Assembly: GCA_012729145.1 (NCBI GenBank)
Contig: JAAYDT010000085.1
Span: 1-51,608, forward strand
Reading direction: 5' to 3'
From: Synergistaceae bacterium
Lineage (GTDB): Bacteria; Synergistota; Synergistia; Synergistales; Thermovirgaceae
DNA: 51,608 bases
The position numbers and the translations under genes were made by a program. Below are positions 42,956 to 51,343 of the stretch, piece by piece. Position 1 is the stretch's first letter; every line of letters starts with the position of its first letter. The notes below the pieces were generated by a model. That model ran no database searches. It worked only from the letters and a program-made list of their open reading frames with translations, and had not been told where the DNA came from.

Positions 42956-44635
42956 CTAGGGCTCAACTTCATATGAAATTGTCAATGCATCCCCAGTAAC
43001 ACGGACCGATGTAAGCTTTTTTATCCTCATGGATACCCTGGAAGGGGCAATGATCCTTTCCATCTCATCCTCTGCCAGCCTCCTTATCTCCTCGGACATA
43101 AGCAGCGCTTCGAACTTGTTCCTGATCTCGGTATGCATCATGTTCCTGAGCGGGTCCTGGATACCCCGGCTCAGGAAAGCTTCGTCAATGAACTCCCAGA
43201 AACCGTGAAGCGTCAATTCTATTGTAGGTGCAACGGTGACCCTGTCGTAACTTAGGCGCCCGTCGCGAATAATGGGTCTTAATGCGACGACCAGTTCTAT
43301 CCTTGTCAGATCAACATCCGGCGGAGAATCATACCAATTGGGCCAGGTATACTCCCACCCTCGTATCTCGTGATCGCCACCGGTCTCAAAGACTGTTTTC
43401 ATGGCGATCTTTTCGCCCCAGAAATACATTGCCCCGGGACCACCGAAATCACCGTTGATATCGTTCAGGTAATACCTGCTTTCTGTCGCACCTGAACCGT
43501 AAATGAACCTTTCCGGGGTAAAGCGCTCCTCCCAGGACCCTACCCTTATCCAGGAATCGTTCTCGCGGAAAGGTTCGTTATCCAGTTGGAAATCACTGGT
43601 TGGGCCAGCAAAGTTGTTCAGGTGGATTGACCCCCTCAACGCTGCTCCGAGACTCCTCAGCAGCAGCGTCCCCGGTATGGTCCTGGACTCGATCCGTCGG
43701 GGGAGAAAGAATAACGGGCTCCAGGGTCCTTCATTATTGAACTCGTCCGTCTCATTCACGGCGTTCGCATCGTCGATCCTTATTCTTATCTTGATGCGGC
43801 TTCCGACAAGAGTATCGGGAAACCTGAGCACCAGGTTGTTGAAAGTATGAGTTCCCCCTACCATGAGACCTTCGACGGATCGGTCCTCCATGGGGATGAT
43901 CGCCACAAGTCCGTGCGTGGGAACTTCGGGCTCCCCGGCCTGCACTACCTCGTATTCCACGGCAATGCTGAAAGGCCCCGCCGGTGCGTTGCCCCTGTTC
44001 TCTATGGTTGCGGAATATCCTCCACCCCTGGATCTGTCCTCTACAATATTTCTTCCTTCGATATTGAAATAGGCGGGTCTGGTCTGACTACGAAGGACAA
44101 GATCCGGGCTCCCTGTAGTGGGTCGCAGGTCGACCCAGGGGGTGTGGTTGTTGGTCTCATCCGATTCGCGGACCCTTCCGACCGGGTCGGCGAACTCCTC
44201 TCCAGCCGTCGAATCAGCCAATGCCCTTATCCTGATCTCCGCTCCCGAAAGGGTACTGGTGAGTATGACCTCCCCCGTAAAGGTGACCGTACTTGCCGGG
44301 GGTGGTCCATTGGGAAGTGGGGATGTTGTACGGGGGTGCCAGGGATCGCTCTGCCCTGAAACAGTGAAAGGCACAGCCCCTGACCTGAGGGTTGCCATTC
44401 CTCCGGAAACAACTTCATACTCTACGCTGATCTTGAAAGGCGGGGCGGGTTCGGTACCCCTGTTCTGAACGGTCACTGAGAATGGTATGACTATCTGGTC
44501 ACCCCTCTCCACTGGAACGCCCCTGTGACCTACCCAGGCGACCAGGTCAGGCAGCGCAAAAGCCGTGGCAGCTGAGAGGACCGTCATAACCACGGCAACC
44601 AGGAGTATCTCTCCTGTCTTCACTCTCCTTGTCAT
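42956..44635 (-). CDS. Secreted protein with two CARDB-type adhesion-like domains
   Basis: A 559-residue exported protein: signal peptide (ILLVAVVMTVLSAATAFA), then two Ig-like CARDB domains with matching cores, NRGTEPAPPFKISVEYEVV and NRGNAPAGPFSIAVEYEVV, each ending in a strand with SGAEIRIRA or GSRIKIRIRIDD and E-x-x-E-x-N-N (RESDETNNHTPW, NETDEFNNEGPW). The last 250 residues have no motif I recognise and end in charged helices. CARDB domains are common in surface and cell-adhesion proteins. ATG at 44635 has GGAGG 8 bases upstream. Function unknown; it diverges from the secreted peptidase gene. Confidence 0.78.
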   Translation of the reverse strand: MTRRVKTGEILLVAVVMTVLSAATAFALPDLVAWVGHRGVPVERGDQIVIPFSVTVQNRGTEPAPPFKISVEYEVVSGGMATLRSGAVPFTVSGQSDPWHPRTTSPLPNGPPPASTVTFTGEVILTSTLSGAEIRIRALADSTAGEEFADPVGRVRESDETNNHTPWVDLRPTTGSPDLVLRSQTRPAYFNIEGRNIVEDRSRGGGYSATIENRGNAPAGPFSIAVEYEVVQAGEPEVPTHGLVAIIPMEDRSVEGLMVGGTHTFNNLVLRFPDTLVGSRIKIRIRIDDANAVNETDEFNNEGPWSPLFFLPRRIESRTIPGTLLLRSLGAALRGSIHLNNFAGPTSDFQLDNEPFRENDSWIRVGSWEERFTPERFIYGSGATESRYYLNDINGDFGGPGAMYFWGEKIAMKTVFETGGDHEIRGWEYTWPNWYDSPPDVDLTRIELVVALRPIIRDGRLSYDRVTVAPTIELTLHGFWEFIDEAFLSRGIQDPLRNMMHTEIRNKFEALLMSEEIRRLAEDEMERIIAPSRVSMRIKKLTSVRVTGDALTISYEVEP

Positions 44636-44784
44636 TACCACCGCCTCCATAAAAGGAACTTTTTCTCCATTTATTATACTACTTTGATGACTCCCTATTT
44701 GTTTGCTGTTTGACCATAAAGATATCGGACCAGAGAATCGGTCATAGATCATACAGGTTATCCAACATAGAAATACCATGGCCT

Positions 44785-44797
44785 AAATACTGTATTT
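44785..44797. promoter_or_regulatory. Short palindrome in the CARDB/peptidase divergent region
   Basis: AAATAC-T-GTATTT, a 6-bp inverted repeat around one base, about 85 bases before the S41 peptidase GTG. It could be an operator, but a palindrome this short and AT-rich is not rare by chance. Confidence 0.2.
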
Positions 44798-44881
44798 ATG
44801 CGATTATCTCTCTGTAGCTTTTCAACTTTCCCGTTTATCCGACCTGTTCTTTCCTACCTGATCCAAGGGAGGCATTCAACT

Positions 44882-46363
44882 GTGAGATCTTTCCCCCGAT
44901 TTCTAAGGTTCATCCCGGTTTTCCTGATGCTCCTGACCGTTTGCTCACCATTACCCGCAGAATCCCTGGTTCCTCCGGAACGGGCCGACTTCACCGGTTT
45001 GAACTGGACTGTTGCTTTTCGGCAGGCCCACCAGAAGCTTTCTAAGGAGTATGCCTTCACAGAGTGGAAAGGGATAGACTGGGATTACCTTTACGAACAC
45101 TTTTTCCCCCAGGTTGAACTTGCCTCTGCCGCAGGGGACGAAAGAACCTTTTATCTTCTCCTCCGCCAGTACGTCTTTTCAATACCCGACGGCCATATGG
45201 CTCTGGTCTCAGAGAAACTCGACGTCCCGGCAGCCCTTGCGCGGGAAGAGGCTGGGGGAGGCTTCGGACTTTCGGTAGCGGAGCTGGATAATACCAGGGT
45301 CATAGCCGCAGCAGTTGTGCCCGGAGGACAGGCGGCTCTGGGCGGTATTGAACCAGGAGCTGAGATCATCACCTGGAACTGTCTTCCCATAGGGATGGCC
45401 ATATCGGGGGTAGCCGTCGACAGCATTCCCTACAGGACACTATGGACACACAGCTTCGCAGATACCGAAAGCCCACAGGCTACCAGCGAGAACCATCGCC
45501 TGGAGCAGGCAAAGCTCCTTGTTAGAGGTCCTGTGGGAAGCAAGGCTACGCTGGTGTTCAGGAACCCCGATACTGACAACCTTCAGGTTGCCATCCTCAC
45601 GGCTATGGAGGACAACGGGGCCACCTTTGATCTCCTTGATCTCGGAGAACGCCTGGTCCCTTCTGACATGATCGACTTCTGGATGCTCCCGGAAGGCTAC
45701 GGCTACATAAGACTCAGACCTCGGATCGATCCTGGGAACACGGGTGCCTACCCCGTTCACATTCTGGAAAGGTTCAGGGAAGCTATCCTTTTCTTCAGAA
45801 GATCCGCCGTTCCAGGTCTGATAATTGACATCAGGGGCAACTATGGGGGGATCGATGAACTGGCCGCGGACCTCTGCGGCTTCTTCTTCACTGACGAGGA
45901 GCTCTACGGATCTCTGGATATCTTCGACCCGGAGAAAGAGACCTTCATCAGGGCAGGGGAACTGGCCATCACCCCCAAGGATCCGCACTATGACGGATAT
46001 GTGGTAGCGCTGATCAACCCGGGAACGAAAAGCTCCGGCGAGGGCATAGCCTCTTCTCTTTCCAGGTCGCCCAAGGGAAGTACCCTCGGGTTCTTCGGCA
46101 CCAACGGGTCCTTCGGAGTGACAGGTGGAGAGATCATCATGCCAGGAGGTTACATGATCAGATACCCCTTCGGCCGTTCCCTCGACCGGAACGAACAGAT
46201 CCAGATCGACAGCCGTCTGGGGGAAGGGAGCGTAACTCCGGATCTCAGGGTCCCCAGGGACGTCGAGAACATCCTGGCATTTGCGGAGGGGATCGATGTT
46301 GAACTCAAGTACGCTGTGGATCATCTGGATAGATTGACCTCAGGAGATAACATCAACAACTAG
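44882..46363 (+). CDS. Exported S41-family (tricorn/CPAF-like) peptidase with PDZ-like domain
   Basis: A 493-residue exported protein with an N-terminal signal sequence ending LLTVC21, an imperfect lipobox, so it may be a lipoprotein. An N-terminal domain with DGHMAL (His105) precedes a PDZ-like segment (about 128-225, VVPGGQAALGGIEPGAEI) and the S41 fold (about 270-440) with LIIDIRGNYGG and INPGTKSSGEGIAS (candidate nucleophile Ser384). The Lys 25 residues after the Ser in Tsp/CtpA is not present (Gly there), while His105 matches the Ser/His pair of tricorn-type members. GTG at 44882 has GGGAGG 9 bases upstream; the frame extends to 44798 without a ribosome site. Confidence 0.78.
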   Translation: MRSFPRFLRFIPVFLMLLTVCSPLPAESLVPPERADFTGLNWTVAFRQAHQKLSKEYAFTEWKGIDWDYLYEHFFPQVELASAAGDERTFYLLLRQYVFSIPDGHMALVSEKLDVPAALAREEAGGGFGLSVAELDNTRVIAAAVVPGGQAALGGIEPGAEIITWNCLPIGMAISGVAVDSIPYRTLWTHSFADTESPQATSENHRLEQAKLLVRGPVGSKATLVFRNPDTDNLQVAILTAMEDNGATFDLLDLGERLVPSDMIDFWMLPEGYGYIRLRPRIDPGNTGAYPVHILERFREAILFFRRSAVPGLIIDIRGNYGGIDELAADLCGFFFTDEELYGSLDIFDPEKETFIRAGELAITPKDPHYDGYVVALINPGTKSSGEGIASSLSRSPKGSTLGFFGTNGSFGVTGGEIIMPGGYMIRYPFGRSLDRNEQIQIDSRLGEGSVTPDLRVPRDVENILAFAEGIDVELKYAVDHLDRLTSGDNINN

Positions 46364-46422
46364 CCTCAGATGGTACAATATGATCACTGATCGCACTTTT
46401 ACAAAAACAAGAGGGTGAAGAG

Positions 46423-49400
46423 ATGAATAAAAAGAGGACGACCATGTTCCTCCTGGCAGGTGCGATCCTGGCGGTGGCTTTTTTCGCCCTGGGAGCGAAC
46501 ATTGCCACGGATCTTGTAAGGGAGAAATTTACCGAAGCGGTTAAGGAAAGCCTTGACTCCCAGATAACTCTCGGTGAAGTAAAGGGGAACCCCTTCAGAG
46601 GCTACAGGATAGAAGATGTGAGCCTCTCCGCCGACGGATCCGAGCTATTTTCAGCGCGCAGGATCAAAGCAAAGGTGTCTCTTATCTCGCTTATTACAGG
46701 AGGTGCTCCTGTCTCCCTGCTGGAGATAGTGGGCTTCAGCTCCGATGTGGAGAGGATCAACCGGCTGATCCCCAGGATCAAGCCTGGCGAAGAAGGAGGC
46801 CAGCTTCCCTTCGAAAAGGTGCGCCTGACCGACAGTCAATTCGGCACCTCCTGGGCGCAAGCAACTATCAGGGCCGTTACCCTTTCTTTGGACGGGGACC
46901 GAATCGACACGAACCTGGACATATCGGTCAATGACCTTCCCGTTAGAGGGGACCTTGATGTCTCGATGGCCGATAAGGTTTCAGCCATAAGAAGAATGGA
47001 CCTCAGGATCGGTGAGGGGAAAATTTCTGCATCTGGAGAGGTAATGCCTGAACTGTTCCTGAAGGGTAATGCCAAAGACCTTGACGTTTCAAGGCTTGTC
47101 TCCTTCTGGCCCGACGCTGACCCTGAGCTTTACAACGGGCTTGTTTCGCTCGAATTCACAGCGGAGAGAACCTGGCAGGATCCAGAGATATCAGGAGACT
47201 TTCTTTTTTCGGGCAGCCTTTTGTCGGGTATCCCCGTAGAAAAGGCGTCAGCCCGATGGAGATTCCTCAACAATCGTCTTGACGTTGCCGATCTCGACGT
47301 CTTTATCCTGGGCTTTCCCCTGAACGGTTCGCTGGCTTTTGTTTTTGACCCAAAATCACCCCCGCGGATGCGGGTGGACCTCAAAGGGGCAGCAGCGAAC
47401 CTTGAGGCCCTCTCTCGAATATCCGAAAAACTGCAAGGCATGAGCGGGACCCTGGACAATTTTTCCGTATTCCTCGAGGGACAGGTTTCCAACCCCGAAG
47501 GACAGATATCCTTCGAGGCCCGGGAGCTGGGTTACAGGGATCTTTCGACCAGCAACACAAGCATCAACGCCAGGATAAGGGGCGGAAACATTAATATCAC
47601 GGGCAAGAGCAACTTCGAGGGAGCTCCATTGACCCTCGGAGGAACTGTCTCCAATTTCATGAGAAGTCCCGTAACAGCCTTGCAGGGAACATTAAGATCC
47701 CTCTCACTGGGATCATTGGATAAACTGGTACCCGCCATGCAGGAGTTGGACTTAAGGGGAAGTGTCAACTCCGATTACAGGATCTCAGGACCCGTGCAGG
47801 CAATGTCGGTGTCAGGCAAATTATGGTCCGACAAAATATCTGTCGGGCAACACTCGCTGGAAAGACCTTCTTCCTTCTTTGATTACGACCTGAAGGAGGA
47901 TGCTCTCTCCTTCTCCGACATGAAAGCCTCATGGAAAAAGGCCGCCATCTCAGGGAAGGGCAAGATCACAAGCCTGACCTCCGACGAAAGGGCAGGCGAT
48001 CTCTCACTGCAGGCATCGAACCTCGACTCCGCCTTCTTCTCCTCCTTCTATCCCCAGATCTCCGAATACCGCCTGAAGGGAGAAATGTCCGTCGAGGCTC
48101 TGGTCAAAGGCCCCCTTTCTGGTCCTTCTGTAAGGGTCGGTCTACTGTCCAGATCTTTATCTTTAATGGACAGCTACAGTTTCACGAACCTGAAGGCAGG
48201 AACGAATATCAACGATCTAAAGGCCGGGATCCCTTCAGACCTTCAGCTTGATATAACAGCTGATTCCGCATCAATTGCCGGAGCCGAGCTAAAGACCCTG
48301 GATCTGGAACTCGAAAAGAAGGCGAAGGTCTTGACAGTAAAGAAAGGGAACGCGTCGATCGGTGAAGGATCCCTGTCTGCAGGGGGCAGCGCCACTTTAG
48401 AGGATCCTGCCGAGAGGACGACCCTGAACCTTACCTTGAAAGCAGCGAACATCGACCTTGAAAAGGTGAAACTCAAGGGCGGAGAAGCTCTTCCCCTGGC
48501 AGGGACCCTTAACGGGGATGTGGCAGTCACCGGCAGGGTTGATGATCCCCGGGTTTCTGTCAACGCAGCGGCGCCTTTCATAGCAGCGGCAGGACTTAAG
48601 ATAGACAGCGTTAAAATGAAGGTCTCCGGAAATACTTCAACCCTGAAGATAGAGGACATTTCCGGCAAGGTCGGTGAAGGTTCAATGGCTGTCACCGGCG
48701 ACGTGGGTCTTGCCCCCTTTGCCGCCGACCTGGCGATCAACGGGAAGAGCCTTGAACTGAACCCCCTGCTTTCGAGATTTGAGAAACTGAAATCATTGAA
48801 TATAACAGGAAAGGCAGATCTGGAATTCAGGGGCCTTTTCAGTGAAGGCAAGAACAACGGCTCGGGGAAGGCCACTTCGCCCTCGGTACGTGTAATGGGA
48901 ATGGAGATCACCAATGTTGTCATTCCCCTGGTTCTTGACGGCAACAGGCTGACCTCACCTGACGGAACAGGAAGGATTTACGGAGGACAGCTGATGAATG
49001 ATCTCGCACTGAACCTTTCCGGCATGACCTTCTACAACGAGATCGAAGTAAAGGACACCGATGTCAATGCCCTTCTGAAAGACGCCTTCAAGCTCCAGGG
49101 AAACATTACCGGCAAGGCAGAGCTCTTCGCCAAGATCAACGGATCCCTGGGTAAAGAATTCAAATACACCGGTAAAGGGCTTTTCAAGACAGGTCAGGGG
49201 ATGATAACCGGGTTCAAAATAATAGACCTTGTGGCCGCAGTTCACCGTTCCAGGGGGCTTCATTTCGCTTCCGTATATGCACCATTCGACCTTCAGACGG
49301 GGAAACTCATTCTTGCTGAGGATACCCTTGTTAAGGCTCCGGAGGGTGACCCTCTCTATGAATTCCTGGTGGCCTCGGGGGGGATCGGACCGGGAAAAAA

Positions 49401-50277
49401 ACTTGACCTGGCATGCAACGGCAAGATAAACGTAAAGGTTATCAACGCCCTCCTTGGCGGAGCCACGGGAGGTCTGGGCGGGCTGGCCTCAACACAGAAC
49501 CTCGCCGGTATCCTTACGGGAGTGCTGGAAGGAGCTGGTTCAAGCCTTCGGGACGATGATTTCAGGGACGTACGCTTTAACCTGGGCGGCACTTTCGACA
49601 AGCCCAGCGTCTCCAACATAAAGGTATCTCCGGGAGAAAAGCAGGAAACCACCCAACAAGCAGATCAGGAAGAAAAGACACTCCAGGAAAAGATCCTGGA
49701 GCAGGTCATTCCCGGAGCAACACCTGCACTTCCGCAACAACAGCAGCCAGAGCCGACAGAACCGGAGCAGACAATAAAGGAAAAAATCCTTGAGCAGTTG
49801 ATCCCAGGTACCAAACCGGCCCCGAAACAAGCTCCGGAGCAGCCGGCTGTGCAAACTGGAACCTCTCCCCTCCAGAAGACTGAACCAGAGATCAAACCGT
49901 CCCAGGAACCGGCTAAACCAGAACCTGTGGAAAAAAGCGGGCCGGAACCGAAACCGGAATCAAAACCGGAACCCAAGCAGGAACCTGGACCTGAGCCAGA
50001 ACCAGAACCAGAACCAGTGATCGAAGTCATACAGGAACCATCAGAAACACCAACGCCCGAAACCCAGCCTTCGTCAGTAACTACAGAAGGTACTGCCGAG
50101 GAACCGGCTCCCGAACCTGAGTTAAAACCTGAGACCGAAACTCCTGCGGAACCCCCGTCAGAGTTGCCGGTGGAAAAACCGGTTGGAGAAGCTCCGGCAA
50201 CTGTACCAAAGCCTCCTTTGGAAGAACCTGTCATTGAGCAGCCCCAGGAGGTTGTATCGGAAGACATGATTGAATGA
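46423..50277 (+). CDS. AsmA-like (TamB/YhdP-type) envelope protein with Pro/Glu-rich C-terminal tail
   Basis: A 1284-residue protein anchored by one N-terminal helix (7-27) and otherwise periplasmic. After LDSQITLGEVKGNPFRGYRIEDVSLS-type opening, typical of AsmA/TamB proteins, it is a long run of beta-rich repeats (many 'GxxxIxGxxxL..P.v' units), then an AsmA C-terminal domain (about 880-1060). Proteins of this kind are thought to bridge membranes and move phospholipids. Unusual is the last 210 residues: two copies of EKILEQ(V/L)IPG (near 1089 and 1120) followed by about 150 residues rich in Pro, Glu and Lys. It has its own start 59 bases after the peptidase gene and a strong terminator after it. 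Confidence 0.82.
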   Translation: MNKKRTTMFLLAGAILAVAFFALGANIATDLVREKFTEAVKESLDSQITLGEVKGNPFRGYRIEDVSLSADGSELFSARRIKAKVSLISLITGGAPVSLLEIVGFSSDVERINRLIPRIKPGEEGGQLPFEKVRLTDSQFGTSWAQATIRAVTLSLDGDRIDTNLDISVNDLPVRGDLDVSMADKVSAIRRMDLRIGEGKISASGEVMPELFLKGNAKDLDVSRLVSFWPDADPELYNGLVSLEFTAERTWQDPEISGDFLFSGSLLSGIPVEKASARWRFLNNRLDVADLDVFILGFPLNGSLAFVFDPKSPPRMRVDLKGAAANLEALSRISEKLQGMSGTLDNFSVFLEGQVSNPEGQISFEARELGYRDLSTSNTSINARIRGGNINITGKSNFEGAPLTLGGTVSNFMRSPVTALQGTLRSLSLGSLDKLVPAMQELDLRGSVNSDYRISGPVQAMSVSGKLWSDKISVGQHSLERPSSFFDYDLKEDALSFSDMKASWKKAAISGKGKITSLTSDERAGDLSLQASNLDSAFFSSFYPQISEYRLKGEMSVEALVKGPLSGPSVRVGLLSRSLSLMDSYSFTNLKAGTNINDLKAGIPSDLQLDITADSASIAGAELKTLDLELEKKAKVLTVKKGNASIGEGSLSAGGSATLEDPAERTTLNLTLKAANIDLEKVKLKGGEALPLAGTLNGDVAVTGRVDDPRVSVNAAAPFIAAAGLKIDSVKMKVSGNTSTLKIEDISGKVGEGSMAVTGDVGLAPFAADLAINGKSLELNPLLSRFEKLKSLNITGKADLEFRGLFSEGKNNGSGKATSPSVRVMGMEITNVVIPLVLDGNRLTSPDGTGRIYGGQLMNDLALNLSGMTFYNEIEVKDTDVNALLKDAFKLQGNITGKAELFAKINGSLGKEFKYTGKGLFKTGQGMITGFKIIDLVAAVHRSRGLHFASVYAPFDLQTGKLILAEDTLVKAPEGDPLYEFLVASGGIGPGKKLDLACNGKINVKVINALLGGATGGLGGLASTQNLAGILTGVLEGAGSSLRDDDFRDVRFNLGGTFDKPSVSNIKVSPGEKQETTQQADQEEKTLQEKILEQVIPGATPALPQQQQPEPTEPEQTIKEKILEQLIPGTKPAPKQAPEQPAVQTGTSPLQKTEPEIKPSQEPAKPEPVEKSGPEPKPESKPEPKQEPGPEPEPEPEPVIEVIQEPSETPTPETQPSSVTTEGTAEEPAPEPELKPETETPAEPPSELPVEKPVGEAPATVPKPPLEEPVIEQPQEVVSEDMIE
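49990..50015 (+). repeat. Short hexamer repeat coding for Pro-Glu
   Basis: Inside the AsmA-like gene tail the hexamer GAACCA or close variants (GAGCCA, GAACCT) repeats about four to five times, coding for alternating Glu and Pro. Slippage here could change tail length in steps of two residues without a frameshift. Confidence 0.5.
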
Positions 50278-50292
50278 ACGGACCGCTATATC

Positions 50293-50326
50293 GCAAAGGG
50301 CCGGGCGTTCTGTCCCGGCCCTTTGC
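50293..50326 (+). terminator. Terminator hairpin after the AsmA-like gene
   Basis: GCAAAGGGCCGGG (50293-50305) pairs perfectly over 13 bp with CCCGGCCCTTTGC (50314-50326) around an 8-base loop, 16 bases beyond the stop codon, and is followed by CTTTAC. The U-run is short but the stem is very stable. The 297 bases from 50278 to 50574 hold no other feature I can support. Confidence 0.78.
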
Positions 50327-50574
50327 CTTTACAGCCTGGGAAGTGGCACCAGGCCTCCAGAATGATCCCTGACCCCGCCTTCGGTTAACAATGGACAAAA
50401 CCAGTTGCCACCCTTCGTCGGTAGCCTCTTCAGTCACGGATCCTTTATCATCTTTTCCGTAATTCCCGTCTGTAACACATGGAAGCTACACTTCGCAATT
50501 TTCTCATTTCCTGTGTATCCTGAACTTTCCTCTGGTTTTATCCCGTTCACTCGTTCCGGCTCGTTGACCACCCG

Positions 50575-51102
50575 CTAGCCCATATATTGCGGTGTCCTCA
50601 GTACCGGTTCTTTCCCCAGTAACATAATACCGAAATGATCGAATACTTCACCGGTCATTGCATCCCTGTCATGCCAGCGGACCAGGAACTCCTTCTCCCT
50701 GAGCCAGGTCCTTCGGAAGGAAGAGGGATCCTCGAAGAGAAGTACGCCCCTGGCGTGCCCGATAACGATGGCGTAGTGGCCGTCTTCATAGTCGATCTCC
50801 CACTCCCTTAGTGTCTTGGGCCGTTCCGCCCAGGCCTGGAGGAGGACGATCACCGGTATCCCTTGGTCGATCTTCTTTTGCAGCTCCTTCAGTGTCCATC
50901 CGGAACGGGCATGAACGTTGAAGCCATACCTCTGCGCGGTCCTGATGATACTGTAAACGTCAGTCCCTTCTTCATCGGTCCCCAGGGTCTCCATCAGTTC
51001 GTCCAGGCGGACCTCCACTCCGTAGTATGCCATTACGGTCTGGAGAGCTGTGGCTCCACAATCGAAATCGAAGGCTTGCCTTCCATAGTGAAGATCTATC
51101 AT
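50575..51102 (-). CDS. Stand-alone C39-like cysteine peptidase domain protein
   Basis: A 175-residue protein that is little more than a papain-like C39 domain: Cys15 in FDFDCGATALQTVMAYYG, His109 in DGHYAIVIG and Asp125 in LLFEDPSS form the likely triad. In ABC exporters this domain cuts leader peptides at double-glycine sites; here no membrane or ATPase part is attached and there is no signal peptide, so it should be cytosolic. AGAGGGTG lies 5 bases before the ATG. Possible roles are peptide trimming or an isopeptidase-like task; unknown. No exporter or bacteriocin genes are nearby. Confidence 0.8.
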   Translation of the reverse strand: MIDLHYGRQAFDFDCGATALQTVMAYYGVEVRLDELMETLGTDEEGTDVYSIIRTAQRYGFNVHARSGWTLKELQKKIDQGIPVIVLLQAWAERPKTLREWEIDYEDGHYAIVIGHARGVLLFEDPSSFRRTWLREKEFLVRWHDRDAMTGEVFDHFGIMLLGKEPVLRTPQYMG

Positions 51103-51135
51103 GAGAACACCCTCTTTCGCAATAGGACCGTATTA

Positions 51136-51141
51136 ATTATA
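51136..51141 (-). promoter_or_regulatory. Possible -10 element of the C39-like gene
   Basis: On the reverse strand this reads TATAAT, 33 bases before the start codon. No good -35 hexamer stands 17 bases upstream, so the promoter call is weak. CAATAGGAC just beside it (51120-51128) resembles the half-sites of the antitoxin operator 140 bases away. Confidence 0.35.
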
Positions 51142-51266
51142 GATCCATAAAAACCCCGGTTGATACTGATCTGCCCTGCCCCTTCGACGTTGACACCTCT
51201 GAACCTTTCGATCCACGCTTCACGGTTCACGACCCACGTATCTCAAACCGGAGACGGGAGGGGTTG

Positions 51267-51297
51267 ACAATAGGTGTATAATTTGAGGACCTATTGT
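51267..51297 (+). promoter_or_regulatory. Palindromic operator over the -10 element of the Phd/YefM-like antitoxin gene
   Basis: ACAATAGGT (51267-51275) and ACCTATTGT (51289-51297) form a perfect 9-bp inverted repeat with a 13-base centre that contains TATAAT (51277-51282). A further half-site-like AATAGGAC lies at 51319-51326, before the start codon. Phd/YefM antitoxins repress their own operon by binding such palindromes at the promoter; this fits well. A TTGACA at 51264 is too close to the TATAAT to be its -35. Confidence 0.65.
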
Positions 51298-51343
51298 AGG
51301 ACTCTAAGTATGATTTCAAATAGGACGTTTTGGGGGACTTAAA

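Noticed and set aside
49665-50267. Reverse-strand frame rich in Gly and Ser (200 codons)
   Set aside because: It is the complement of the Pro/Glu-rich tail of the AsmA-like protein; its low complexity follows from that repeat.
50231-50437. Small reverse-strand open frame (68 codons) after the AsmA-like gene
   Set aside because: It crosses the terminator hairpin and the end of the AsmA-like coding region, has no ribosome site and a composition unlike its neighbours.
51264-51282. TTGACA followed by TATAAT as a classical promoter of the antitoxin gene
   Set aside because: The two hexamers are only 7 bases apart, far from the 16-18 needed; the TATAAT may be real but the TTGACA is not its -35.
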